A stretch of 64,000 bases of DNA, from assembly GCF_004362215.1 (NCBI RefSeq), contig NZ_SNWR01000001.1:2854001-2918000 (forward strand), read 5' to 3'. Source of the DNA: Paractinoplanes brasiliensis. GTDB taxonomy: Bacteria > Actinomycetota > Actinomycetes > Mycobacteriales > Micromonosporaceae. Shown here in pieces: positions 36,516-45,269 of the stretch. Made by a program: the position numbers and the translations under genes. The number at the start of each line of letters is the position of its first letter. Position 1 is the stretch's first letter. The notes beneath the pieces were generated by a model. That model was given only the letters and a program-made list of their open reading frames with translations. It did not search any database and was not told the origin of the DNA.

Positions 36516-37643
36516 ATGGGTGTTGGGGTTGCGGTGGTGGGGTTCGGGTGGATGGGGCGGGCGCACACGCAGGCGTACGCGCGGGTCCATCACCACTACT
36601 CGGACGTCGAGCCCGTGCGGCTGGTGGCGGTGGCCGATGACGTGCCGGGAAGGGCCGAGCAGGCCGCCCGGCGGTACGGGTTCGAGGAGCCGGCCGTTGA
36701 CTGGCGGCCGCTCGTGGGAGATCCAAGGGTGCAGGCTGTCAGCATCACCGCGCCCAACTTCCTGCATCGGGAGATGGGTAGCGCGTTCGCGGCGGCCGGG
36801 CAGCACATCTGGATCGAGAAACCGGTCGGGCTCACCGCGGACGACGCGCGCGCCATCGTCGGGGATGTGCAGGTTGCCGTGGGGTTCAACTATCGCAACG
36901 CGCCGGCCGTTGAGAAGGCGCGGGAGCTGGTCGCGAACGGCGGGATCGGGGCGGTGACGCACGCCCGGTTCCGGTTCCTGAGTGATTATGCGGCCCACCC
37001 GGACGGCGCGTTGAGCTGGCGCTTCGAGCGGGCGCGAGGGGGCAACGGCGTACTGGGTGACCTCGGCGCGCACGGTGTCGACCTGATCCGCTTCCTGCTC
37101 GGCGAGATCGGCTCGTTGGTCGCCGACACCGCGGTGTTCGTGCCGTTCAGGCCCCGCCCGACGACCGCGACGGCCGGGCATGAAAGGGGTAGCGGGGAGC
37201 CGGGGCCGGTGGAGAACGACGACTACTTCGGCTGCCTGCTGCGGATGGTTTCGGGCGCGCGGGTGGTGCTCGACTGCAGCCGGGTGGCTGTGGGTGAACA
37301 GAACAGCTACGGATTCGAGATACACGGCACCCGGGGCGCGTTGTTCTGGGATTTCCGCCGCATGGGCGAGCTGGGCGTCGCCGGCGGTCCGGACTATCAG
37401 GACGAACCGGTGCGCACGGTTTTCGCCGGGCCGCGGGACGGGGACTTCGGAGCGTTCCAGCCGGGGGCCGGCATTCCGCTGAGTTACGACGACCTCAAGG
37501 TGATCGAGGCGGCCCGGTTCCTGCGGTCGGTGAGCGACGGGACCCCGTACGGGGCGACCCTGGTCGACGCGATCCGCGCGGCCGAGGCGTTGGACGCGAT
37601 GGAGGAGTCGGCCGCTTCACGGTCCTGGGTTGCCCTTCATTGA
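36516..37643 (+). CDS. Gfo/Idh/MocA-family oxidoreductase
   Basis: 375 residues from ATG 36516; TACGCT (36504-36509) is 6 bases upstream, so a leaderless start is likely. The Rossmann domain starts VGVAVVGFGWMGRAHTQAY, and the catalytic segment is WIEKPVGLTADDA with the EKP motif. The C-terminal domain has GVLGDLGAHGVDLIRFLLG. It oxidises or reduces a sugar or inositol-like substrate with NAD(P). The neighbouring secreted lyase could be linked in polysaccharide use, but that is speculative. Confidence 0.87.
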   Translation: MGVGVAVVGFGWMGRAHTQAYARVHHHYSDVEPVRLVAVADDVPGRAEQAARRYGFEEPAVDWRPLVGDPRVQAVSITAPNFLHREMGSAFAAAGQHIWIEKPVGLTADDARAIVGDVQVAVGFNYRNAPAVEKARELVANGGIGAVTHARFRFLSDYAAHPDGALSWRFERARGGNGVLGDLGAHGVDLIRFLLGEIGSLVADTAVFVPFRPRPTTATAGHERGSGEPGPVENDDYFGCLLRMVSGARVVLDCSRVAVGEQNSYGFEIHGTRGALFWDFRRMGELGVAGGPDYQDEPVRTVFAGPRDGDFGAFQPGAGIPLSYDDLKVIEAARFLRSVSDGTPYGATLVDAIRAAEALDAMEESAASRSWVALH

Positions 37644-37662
37644 CAGTTTTATTTACTGTTAA
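37640..37662. promoter_or_regulatory. AT-rich inverted repeat between oxidoreductase and lyase genes
   Basis: TTGACAGT (37640-37647) and ACTGTTAA (37655-37662) are inverted copies with one mismatch around TTTATTT. This very AT-rich block overlaps the oxidoreductase stop codon and precedes the lyase start by 40 bases. It could be an operator with a -35-like TTGACA, or a terminator; no T-run follows. Confidence 0.5.
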
Positions 37663-37701
37663 TCGTCTTGCCAATCCCCCTAGGGCAAACGAGGTCATCT
37701 C

Positions 37702-38484
37702 ATGAAGAAGCGCACGCTGCTCGCCGCCGCCCTGTCCACAGTGGTCGTGGGCGGTCTCGGCCTGGTGGGCGTCACCACCGCTCACGCCGCCGCTCTCAAC
37801 CCCGCCGTCGCCCCGGGCGGCAACTTCAACCTGTCCGTGTGGTCGCTGCAGCTGCCCATCGGCTCGCCCGGCAGCCCCGAGACGATTCCGCCGTCCCGGC
37901 TCAAGGGCGCCAACGGCTACTCCAACCCGGCCTACTTCTGGACCGACAAGAACGACGGCTCGATGACCTTCTGGGCGCCGGAGAAGGGCGTGACCACGCC
38001 GAACTCCAAGTACGCGCGCTCGGAACTGCGCGAGATGAACGCCAACGGCTCGGCCGCCGACTGGCCGCTCGCGGGCAACCACACGCTCAGCGCCGACCTG
38101 CGGATCGTGTCGGTGACCAAGAACGTCGCGGTCGGCCAGGTCAAGCTGGGCACCGGCGGAACCTCGACCAAGCCGCTGCTGGAGCTCTACTACCGGGCCA
38201 ACGGCGACATCTACCTCGGCCAGCAGCGCAGCCCCACCGACGGCCAGACGCTGCACAAGCTCGGCAACGTGCCGCTCGGCCAGCGGTGGACGTACGTCAT
38301 CAACGTCACCGGCAACAAGGCGACGCTGACCGTCAACGGGAGCCGGACCACCTACACGATTCCGTCGTCGTTCAACCCGTACAAGCAGTACTTCAAGGCC
38401 GGCTCGTACAACCAGTCGTCCTCCGACAGCACCACCAACGGGGCGAAGGTGAAGTTCTACGCCCTCACCGTCAACCACAGCTGA
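37702..38484 (+). CDS. Secreted polysaccharide lyase family 7-like protein
   Basis: 260 residues from ATG 37702 with a GAGGT ribosome site. The signal peptide ends AHAA (about residue 30). The jelly-roll fold of alginate/glucuronan lyases is suggested by YARSELREMN and YFKAGSYNQ, both PL7 motifs. The third PL7 motif, usually QIH or QVH, reads GQVKLG here, so the catalytic His is replaced by Lys. It may be a lyase with altered chemistry or a binding protein. Confidence 0.8.
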   Translation: MKKRTLLAAALSTVVVGGLGLVGVTTAHAAALNPAVAPGGNFNLSVWSLQLPIGSPGSPETIPPSRLKGANGYSNPAYFWTDKNDGSMTFWAPEKGVTTPNSKYARSELREMNANGSAADWPLAGNHTLSADLRIVSVTKNVAVGQVKLGTGGTSTKPLLELYYRANGDIYLGQQRSPTDGQTLHKLGNVPLGQRWTYVINVTGNKATLTVNGSRTTYTIPSSFNPYKQYFKAGSYNQSSSDSTTNGAKVKFYALTVNHS

Positions 38485-38582
38485 CCGTACGAACCTGACA
38501 GCTTCCTCACTTCCGGCCGCAAGGCTGGCCGTCGCTGCGGGCGCGACACGGCGTCCGCGCGTACGGGCGAGGAGGTTGTTCG

Positions 38583-39158
38583 ATGCGGAGAAGGCACGCG
38601 CTGGTGGTCGCGGCGGTCGCGGTGACGATGGTGACGGCGTGCGGGGGCAACGAGGCCAAGGACGAGGGCGGCGACGCCAAGGTGGCTACGCTGACCAGCA
38701 CAGCGCCGGGGAAGGCGACACCGTCGAAGACCGCCGCGCAGCGTCCGCGGGAGCGCCTCGACACGACGCCGGAGGAGTTCGAGGCGATGCTCGGGCCGTA
38801 CCACAAATGCCTCAAGGAGCGCGGGTACGCCCCGGACGAGCTGAAACGCAAACTGGCCGAGGACGCGAAGCCGGCGGTCGATGCCGCGTCGAAGGAGATG
38901 GACGAGGCGTACCGGATCTGCGAGGCGCAGTTCTATCCGCTGCCGCCGTGGGAGAAGGACCCGGCCAACCCGGAGGCGCGGGACTTCGCCGTCGCGGTGG
39001 TGAAGTGCCTGAAGAACAAGGGTGTCAAGTACGTCGAGGTCGCCGAGGACGGGCTCAGCTACGCGCTGGGCGGCGAGAAGAACGACAAGCGCTCGATCAG
39101 CATGGGCCTCGACCTCGCGCCCGAGTGTGAGCGCGAGGTCGCGGCGAAGAACAAGTAG
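38583..39158 (+). CDS. Cys-rich secreted lipoprotein
   Basis: 191 residues from ATG 38583, with GAGGAGG upstream. The lipoprotein signal has lipobox VTAC (Cys about 20). The mature part carries four further Cys in YHKCLKERGY, RICEAQFY, VVKCLKNKGV and PECERE, which probably form two disulfides. It converges on the MacAB-like operon and may be its partner or the ligand of the neighbouring sensor kinase, whose outer domain also has four Cys. No family name was recognised. Confidence 0.7.
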   Translation: MRRRHALVVAAVAVTMVTACGGNEAKDEGGDAKVATLTSTAPGKATPSKTAAQRPRERLDTTPEEFEAMLGPYHKCLKERGYAPDELKRKLAEDAKPAVDAASKEMDEAYRICEAQFYPLPPWEKDPANPEARDFAVAVVKCLKNKGVKYVEVAEDGLSYALGGEKNDKRSISMGLDLAPECEREVAAKNK

Positions 39159-39160
39159 GG

Positions 39161-40324
39161 CTACACGGTGGCGAGCGCCTGGGTCGGGGTGAGCCGGGCG
39201 GCGCGCACGCTGGGATACAACCCGGCCAGCACGCCGATCACGACCGCTCCCCCGGCCCCGGCCAGGGCCGCGTCCACCGGCACGACCAGCGGCCACTGCT
39301 GCCACGAGGCGTAACCCACGGTCGCGGCCAGCCCCAGACCCGCGCCGGCCAGGCCGCCGATCGTTGCCAGCACCACCGACTCGGTCAGGAACTGCAGACG
39401 GATCTGGCCGCGGGTGGCGCCCAGCGCCCGGCGCAGGCCGATCTCGGAGCGGCGTTCCAGCACGGCGACGACCATGGTGTTGGCCACCCCGATGCCGCCG
39501 ACGACCAGGGCGACCGCGGCCAGGGCCAGGAACAGCACCGAGAAGCTGCTCTCGGTGGCCCGTTTGGCGGCCAGCGCGTCGGAGGGGCGGGTCACGTTCA
39601 CCCGCCCCGGACGCTCGGGATGGATCGTCTCGGCGAGCACGCCGCGCACCTGTTCGATCTGCGACTCCTCCGCCTGCACATAGAGGACGGTCGGGTGCCC
39701 GTCGAAGCCGAGCGAGTCACGCGCCGCCTCCCAGCCCACCATGACCGAACGGTCGATGTCGGGGGTGAGCGGCGTGGTGGCGAGGATCCCGACGACGGTG
39801 AACCCGATGTCGCCCAGGACGACCTGCGGGCCGGGGGCGGTGATGCCGAGCCGGGCCGCGGCGACCGAACCGAGCACCGCGGCCGGGAAGCGGGCGGTGG
39901 CCGGGTTGAGCCACGAGCCCGACTGGACCCGGGCGTTGATCGTCGGTAGCAGGTCGAGCCGGCTCGCCAGGACGGTCAGGCCCGAGCCGTTCTCGACCGG
40001 CATACGGTCGTTACGGCGTACGAGGGAATGGGTGTTCGCCACCGCGCTGACTGCTGTCACCGGGCCGATGCGCCGGACCATCGCGACCGCCGACTCGGGG
40101 ATGCGGGTCGGCGGCTCCTGGTCGGGCACGGCCGTGGCCTGCAGCGTGTTGGTGCCGAGCGCGGTCAGCTCGTCGAGCAGCGCGGCCTGGCTGGACGCCG
40201 GGATGCCGGTCACCACGATCATCGTGGCGATGCCGAGCGCGATGCCGAGCGCGGACAACGCGGCGCGGGCCGGCCGGGTGCGCAACCCGAGAAAGCCGAG
40301 GTCGAGCACGTCGAGGACGTTCAT
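39161..40324 (-). CDS. MacB-like FtsX-family ABC permease
   Basis: 387 residues with four membrane helices: one N-terminal, then a large extracytoplasmic MacB-type domain (about 50-240), then three. Helix-flanking motifs include GVANTMVVAVLERRSEIGLRRALGATRGQI. The last gene of an adaptor-ATPase-permease operon (42029 to 39161); its start overlaps the ATPase stop by four bases. It exports a toxic compound or peptide. Confidence 0.9.
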   Translation of the reverse strand: MNVLDVLDLGFLGLRTRPARAALSALGIALGIATMIVVTGIPASSQAALLDELTALGTNTLQATAVPDQEPPTRIPESAVAMVRRIGPVTAVSAVANTHSLVRRNDRMPVENGSGLTVLASRLDLLPTINARVQSGSWLNPATARFPAAVLGSVAAARLGITAPGPQVVLGDIGFTVVGILATTPLTPDIDRSVMVGWEAARDSLGFDGHPTVLYVQAEESQIEQVRGVLAETIHPERPGRVNVTRPSDALAAKRATESSFSVLFLALAAVALVVGGIGVANTMVVAVLERRSEIGLRRALGATRGQIRLQFLTESVVLATIGGLAGAGLGLAATVGYASWQQWPLVVPVDAALAGAGGAVVIGVLAGLYPSVRAARLTPTQALATV

Positions 40325-40983
40325 GAGCGCACCACCCGCCCGTCACGGATCTCGATCCGGCGAGGCATCGACGCGGCGATGTCCCGGTCGTGTGTGATCA
40401 CCACGATCGTCGTGCCCTCGTCGTTGAGCCGGCGCAGCAGAGCCAGCACGGCCTGCCCGTTCGCGGTGTCCAGGGCGCCGGTCGGCTCGTCGGCGAGCAC
40501 CAGCGACGGCTCGTTGACCAGGGCACGGGCGATCGCGACACGCTGCCGTTCACCGCCGGACAGCTGCTGCGGCTTGTGGCCGGCGCGATGCTCGAGGCCG
40601 ACCCGGGACAGCGCCTGCCGGGCCAGCTCGCGGCGATGGCGACGCGGTGTCCCGCCGTACAGGAGGCCGGTTGTCACGTTGTCGAGGGCGCTCAGCCCGT
40701 CGGTCAGGTGGAACTGCTGGAAGACGAAGCCGATCTCGCGGGCCCGCAGGCGCGACAACTGCCGGTCCCGCAACCGGGCCACGTCCTGACCGGCGATCGC
40801 CACGCTGCCCGAGGTGGGCCGGTCGAGCGTGCCGATGATGTTGAGCAGCGTCGACTTGCCCGAGCCGGACGGCCCGACCACCGCCACCAGCTCCCCGGCC
40901 TCGATGTCGAGGGTGACGCCGGCGAGGGCGGTCACGCCGCCGGGATAGACCATGCTCGCGTCGCGGACCGACAGCACACTCAC
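40321..40983 (-). CDS. MacB/LolD-type ABC ATPase
   Basis: 220 residues. Walker A GPSGSGKST, signature LSGGERQR, Walker B LVLADEPTGALD and VITHDRD. Both ends overlap neighbours by four bases (40980-40983 and 40321-40324), which indicates a coupled operon. Confidence 0.93.
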   Translation of the reverse strand: MSVLSVRDASMVYPGGVTALAGVTLDIEAGELVAVVGPSGSGKSTLLNIIGTLDRPTSGSVAIAGQDVARLRDRQLSRLRAREIGFVFQQFHLTDGLSALDNVTTGLLYGGTPRRHRRELARQALSRVGLEHRAGHKPQQLSGGERQRVAIARALVNEPSLVLADEPTGALDTANGQAVLALLRRLNDEGTTIVVITHDRDIAASMPRRIEIRDGRVVRS

Positions 40984-42029
40984 GACGCCACCACCACGTC
41001 GGCGCCCTCGGCGAGACCCTCGCCGGTGATCTCGACCCGGCCGTCGGCGAACATGCCGGTCTCCACGGCGACCAGCCCGGTCGGCCCCTGCACGGCGTAG
41101 CCACCCTCGCTGAGGGCGATGAGCGCCTCGATCGGCGCGGTGAGGACATCCTTGCGCGTACGCCCGGGGAAGTTGACCGTGACCTCGGCGGTGTCCAGCT
41201 TGGCCAGGCTCGCCGGGTCGTCCACGGTGATCGTGACGGTCAGCTTCGGCGTGCCACCCGTCGGGCCCTCGTCGGACGATGTGACATTCCGGCCCACGGC
41301 GAGGATCCGGGCTTTCACCGTACGGTCGTCGGGCAGGCTCACGGTGACACGGCCACCCCTGCGTACGGTAGCGGCTTCGGCCGGCTCGGCCGCCACGGTG
41401 ATCACCTTGCGGGTCGAGGTCACGGTCATGAGCTGCGCGTTCGCGGGCGAACCGGGCTGCACGGCGATGGATTCGACACGTACGGCCCCGGACTGCACCT
41501 CGACGTCGCCGACCGCGATCGTGCCGGTGACCGGTCGTTCCAGGTCCTTCTGCCAGCGCTTGACCGCGGCGATCAGGCCGGGGGTGAGCTCGCCCTCCTC
41601 GCGGCTGCGCTGCGGGCCGGTGCGGTAGCCGAGGGCGCGCAGGTTGTCGACGATGATGCGGACGTCACGCCCCTTCATCCCGGGGGTCGCGATCGGCCGG
41701 AACAGCGGCAGGCCGCCGTAGAAGAGCGTCACCGGCTGGTCGTTCGCGCGGAACAGCTGACCGCCGCGGCGGATCGTCGCGCCCGCGGCCGGCAACCACG
41801 TCACGACGGCCTCGGTGTGCCCGGACAATGGACGGGCGGCGCCGAACCCGAGAGCGCCCGGCATCGACGTGACCGTGGACAGGGTCCGCCGTTCCAGCTT
41901 GGCCGTCTCGACCGCCACCGTCTCGGGGGTCACCGGTTCCCCGCCGGCGCCGTGCCGGGTCGCCACGAAAGTCGCGCCGGCGGCCAGGCCGGCCACCACG
42001 AGGCACGTGATCAGCCATCGTTTCCACAT
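40980..42029 (-). CDS. Periplasmic adaptor-like efflux protein with peptidoglycan-binding domain
   Basis: 349 residues. One N-terminal membrane anchor, then a beta-barrel/lipoyl-like adaptor core interrupted by a peptidoglycan-binding segment (PGMKGRDVRIIVDNLRALGY to LIAAVKRWQKDLE, about residues 125-170). This is the actinobacterial counterpart of HlyD/MacA adaptors and links the MacB-like permease to the wall. It is the first gene of the operon, divergent from its regulator. Confidence 0.85.
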   Translation of the reverse strand: MWKRWLITCLVVAGLAAGATFVATRHGAGGEPVTPETVAVETAKLERRTLSTVTSMPGALGFGAARPLSGHTEAVVTWLPAAGATIRRGGQLFRANDQPVTLFYGGLPLFRPIATPGMKGRDVRIIVDNLRALGYRTGPQRSREEGELTPGLIAAVKRWQKDLERPVTGTIAVGDVEVQSGAVRVESIAVQPGSPANAQLMTVTSTRKVITVAAEPAEAATVRRGGRVTVSLPDDRTVKARILAVGRNVTSSDEGPTGGTPKLTVTITVDDPASLAKLDTAEVTVNFPGRTRKDVLTAPIEALIALSEGGYAVQGPTGLVAVETGMFADGRVEITGEGLAEGADVVVAS

Positions 42030-42050
42030 GGCGAACGAGAGTGGCCGGGA

Positions 42051-42070
42051 ATCGTCAGGAAATCGTCAGG
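42051..42070. promoter_or_regulatory. Direct-repeat operator between efflux operon and two-component genes
   Basis: ATCGTCAGG at 42051 and 42062 forms a direct repeat with an 11-bp period, the spacing used by OmpR-family regulators. It lies in the 92-bp divergent gap, 22 bases before the adaptor start and 52 before the regulator start. The adjacent response regulator (42122) is the obvious candidate to bind it. Confidence 0.6.
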
Positions 42071-42121
42071 TATCACGAGAAGTGACGATCGCGGGTGCGC
42101 CCCGGTCCTATCATCGCCGCC

Positions 42122-42814
42122 ATGTGTGCTCAGGTGCTGGTCGCGGATGACGACCCCCGCCAGGCCGAGGTGGTCCGCCGCTACCTGACCGCGGAGGGTC
42201 ACGAGGCCGTAGTGGTGCACGACGGGCGTACGGCGCTGGACACGGCCCGCCGGCTGCGGCCCGACCTGCTGGTTCTCGACGTGATGATGCCGGGGATGGA
42301 CGGGCTGCAGGTCTGCCGCACGCTGCGTCAGGAGTCGGACGTGCTGGTGCTGATGCTCACGGCCCGGACGACCGAGGACGACCTGCTGCTCGGCTTGGAA
42401 CTGGGCGCCGACGACTACCTGACCAAGCCGTACAGCCCTCGTGAGCTGATGGCCCGGGTGCGGACGCTGCTGCGGCGGGCGCCGTCCCGTTCCGTCCCGG
42501 CCGAGCAACTGCGGCAGATCGGACGGATCGCGGTGGACGCGGGCCGCCACCTGGTGACCGTCGACGGCGAGCCGATCGAGTGCACCCGCGGCGAGTTCGC
42601 GATCCTGGCCGCGATGTCGGAACAACCCGACCGGGTCTTCACCCGCGCGCAACTGCTGCACCACACCCGCGGCATCGACCGCAGCTCGACCGAGCGCACG
42701 ATCGACGTGCACGTGATGAACCTGCGCCGCAAGATCGAGATCGACTCGCGCCGGCCCGCGCACCTGCTGACCGTGCACGGCGTCGGCTACAAACTGGCCC
42801 CGGGCGCCCCGTGA
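42122..42814 (+). CDS. OmpR-family response regulator of the efflux operon
   Basis: 230 residues from ATG 42122; TATCAT (42109-42114) is 7 bases upstream, suggesting a leaderless start. The receiver domain has ADDDP, LVLDVMMPG and YLTKPYSPRELMARV; the winged helix has ECTRGEFAILAAM and RTIDVHVMNLRRKIE, ending VHGVGYKL. GTG of the kinase overlaps its stop (GTGA). It is predicted to control the divergent MacAB-like operon. Confidence 0.92.
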   Translation: MCAQVLVADDDPRQAEVVRRYLTAEGHEAVVVHDGRTALDTARRLRPDLLVLDVMMPGMDGLQVCRTLRQESDVLVLMLTARTTEDDLLLGLELGADDYLTKPYSPRELMARVRTLLRRAPSRSVPAEQLRQIGRIAVDAGRHLVTVDGEPIECTRGEFAILAAMSEQPDRVFTRAQLLHHTRGIDRSSTERTIDVHVMNLRRKIEIDSRRPAHLLTVHGVGYKLAPGAP

Positions 42815-44598
42815 ACGGCGGCCGGGTCCCGCTGCGGCACAGCCTGGTCACCCGGCTGCTGGCCACGTCGGTGCTGATCGCGATCGCGGGCATCGCGTCG
42901 ACCGCGTGGCTGGCCGTCCGCACCGCCACCCGGGCGATCAGCCAGGAACAGGGCCGCGCGCTCGCCGACGACAAGGGCGTGTACGACATGCTCGTCGCGT
43001 ACGCGGCCACCCACGCCGACTGGACGGGCGCGCCGGCCCTGATCCAGGAACGGGCGCAGAAACTGGGCCGGCGGATCACGCTGATGACCGAGGACCGCGC
43101 CGTGATCGTCGACTCGGTCCCCGGTCCGTCACTGCAGACGGCTCGCCCCTCGGCCGTGGTCGACCCGCTCAACCTGGACCTGAGCCTGACCGGGGGCAGC
43201 AGCCGCATCGACCGGCGGGTGGTCGGGCCGTTCCGGGTGGCGACGGCCCGGGAACGGCAGGCGCTGCGCAAAGCGGCCGAGGACGACCTCACCTGCTGGC
43301 GGCGGCGCGGGACGGACGGCACGATCAGCCAGGCCCCGAACGGGCGGCCGGTGCTCACCCTGCGTACGCCCGAGGTGCTCGACTCGGGGTGCTCGTCGCT
43401 GGACTCGGTCATCACCCCGAGCGAGGACAAGGCATTGCGTTCCCTGGGCCAGGCGATTTCCCGCTGCGTCAGGCTCGACGAACGCCTCTACCAGCTGCTC
43501 GTGCGGCCGGACTTCACCACGTACGTCATGAAGGCCCAGCTGCCGAGGCCGGTCGAACCGACCGCAGGGCTGCTGGCGCCGGCCAAAGGGTTCCTGCCGG
43601 AGAAGCAGGCGGCCCGCGTCGACGGATGTGTCGAGAAGTCACGGCGGGCCGTTCTGCAACCGTACGTGGCCCCACCCGCGCTGCTGTTCGTGACCGACCC
43701 GCGTTCCGACCCCGACCCGTTCACGCTCTCGACCGCCAATTCCGTACGGATCGTGGCCGTGACCGGCGCCGTCCTGCTGGCCACGATCTTCGTCACCGTG
43801 CTCGTCGGGCGGCGCCTGGTCCGGCCGTTGCGGGCGCTCACCGACTCGGCCGACCGCCACGTGCCGGCCACCGTGTCCACGAAGGACGAGATCGGCCGTC
43901 TGGCCCGCGCCCTCAACGAAAGCACCGAACGCCGGGACCGCGCCGAAGCTCAACGCCGCGCGATGGTCAGCGACGTCGCGCACGAGCTGCGCACCCCGCT
44001 CACCAACATCCGCAGCTGGCTGGAGGCCGCACAGGACGACCTGGCCCCCACCGACGCGCAGCTGCTCACGCTGCTGCACGAGGAGGCGGTGCTGCTGCAG
44101 CACATCATCGACGACCTGAGCGACCTGTCCGCCGCCGACGCGGGCACGCTGCGCATCCACCCCGAGCCCATCTATCTGCGCGACGTCCTGACCCAGGTCG
44201 TCGACAGCCACCGCGGGGCGGCCAACGGCGTGCACCTCACGATCGAGGCCGACGGCGATCCGGTGGTGACAGCCGACCCCGTACGCCTGCGTCAGCTCGT
44301 CGGCAACCTGGTCTCCAACGCGGTCCGGCACACCCCGGCGGGCGGCACGGTCACAGTCGGCGCCTCGGCGGCTGCGATCACCGTACGGGACACCGGGGTG
44401 GGGATCGCGCCCGAGAACCTGCCGCGCATCTTCGACCGGTTCTGGCGGGCCGACGAGTCACGCAGCCGGGCCACCGGGGGTAGTGGGCTGGGGCTGGCCA
44501 TCGCCCGCAAACTGGCCGACGCGCACCACTTCACGATCGGCGTCGACAGCACCGTCGGCGTGGGCACCACGTTCACGATCAGGCTGGACGGGGGCTGA
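42811..44598 (+). CDS. BaeS-like sensor histidine kinase with Cys-rich outer domain
   Basis: 595 residues from GTG 42811, overlapping the regulator stop. The extracytoplasmic domain (about residues 38-315, unusually large) lies between two membrane helices and contains four Cys (LTCWRRRG, DSGCSSLD, SRCVRLDE, DGCVEKS). HAMP, H-box DVAHELRTPLTNIRSWLE, N-box NLVSNAVRHTPAGG and G-boxes DTGVGIAPENL and GLGLAIARKL follow. The partner is the regulator upstream. The signal is unknown. Confidence 0.9.
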   Translation: MNGGRVPLRHSLVTRLLATSVLIAIAGIASTAWLAVRTATRAISQEQGRALADDKGVYDMLVAYAATHADWTGAPALIQERAQKLGRRITLMTEDRAVIVDSVPGPSLQTARPSAVVDPLNLDLSLTGGSSRIDRRVVGPFRVATARERQALRKAAEDDLTCWRRRGTDGTISQAPNGRPVLTLRTPEVLDSGCSSLDSVITPSEDKALRSLGQAISRCVRLDERLYQLLVRPDFTTYVMKAQLPRPVEPTAGLLAPAKGFLPEKQAARVDGCVEKSRRAVLQPYVAPPALLFVTDPRSDPDPFTLSTANSVRIVAVTGAVLLATIFVTVLVGRRLVRPLRALTDSADRHVPATVSTKDEIGRLARALNESTERRDRAEAQRRAMVSDVAHELRTPLTNIRSWLEAAQDDLAPTDAQLLTLLHEEAVLLQHIIDDLSDLSAADAGTLRIHPEPIYLRDVLTQVVDSHRGAANGVHLTIEADGDPVVTADPVRLRQLVGNLVSNAVRHTPAGGTVTVGASAAAITVRDTGVGIAPENLPRIFDRFWRADESRSRATGGSGLGLAIARKLADAHHFTIGVDSTVGVGTTFTIRLDGG

Positions 44599-44638
44599 TC
44601 GAGGCGGCGCTTGGGGCGGGGGCTTCAGAGCGCGGGTG

Positions 44639-45214
44639 TCACCCCGTACGGGCTTGGTCTGGGGTTTCGGGGCGCAGGGCGTTGGCGAGCGTGCGGGTGA
44701 GCAGGTCGAGCACGTGGTGGCGGGACGAACCGGGCCGCTCGCCCAGGTAGGACCACGCCGCGTAGAGCTGGGACCAGAGCAGGTTGAGCACCCAGTCGGC
44801 CGGCAGGACCGGGTCGATCGAGCCGTCCCGCCGCCCGCGCTCGATCACCCGGGCCAGCGACGCCTCGTCCTGCGACTCCCAGCACTCGCCGCCGCCCTGC
44901 TCGGTGAAGATCAGCGAGAGGAGCGGGCCGAGGTCGAAATACTCCCGGCAGAGCCGAAGGAGCGCCTCGCCGCCGGTGCCCCGCTCGAGATCGGCCAGGC
45001 GTGCCGCGCGGACGAGCCGCTGACCGCCCTCGACGGCGACGGCGGCCAGCAGGTCGGCCCGTTCGGCGAAGTATCGGTGCAGCGTCGTGCGCCCGACCTG
45101 GGCCGCCGACGCGATCTCACCGAGCGAACAGGCCGGGTTGTCGGCCAGCAGCTCGATCGCGGCATCGATGATCGCCTGCCGCGTGCGGTTCTTTATGCCG
45201 GAGGTCACGGCCAT
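44639..45214 (-). CDS. TetR-family repressor of the adjacent ABC exporter
   Basis: 191 residues from ATG 45214. The HTH is SLGEIASAAQVGRTTLHRYFAERADLL (about residues 28-54), with a helical ligand-binding domain of TetR_C type following. Divergent from the exporter at 45270; a perfect 18-bp palindrome at 45243-45260 lies between the starts. Confidence 0.9.
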   Translation of the reverse strand: MAVTSGIKNRTRQAIIDAAIELLADNPACSLGEIASAAQVGRTTLHRYFAERADLLAAVAVEGGQRLVRAARLADLERGTGGEALLRLCREYFDLGPLLSLIFTEQGGGECWESQDEASLARVIERGRRDGSIDPVLPADWVLNLLWSQLYAAWSYLGERPGSSRHHVLDLLTRTLANALRPETPDQARTG

Positions 45215-45242
45215 ACTGTACGGGAATTGGCATTGCCCGCAA

Positions 45243-45260
45243 TGGAACACATGTGTTCCA
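45243..45260. promoter_or_regulatory. Perfect palindromic TetR operator
   Basis: TGGAACACATGTGTTCCA is an 18-bp perfect palindrome in the 55-bp gap between the TetR and ABC-exporter starts, 9 bases before the exporter ATG. Its size and place fit a TetR-dimer operator controlling both genes. Confidence 0.8.
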
Positions 45261-45269
45261 CTACGAATC

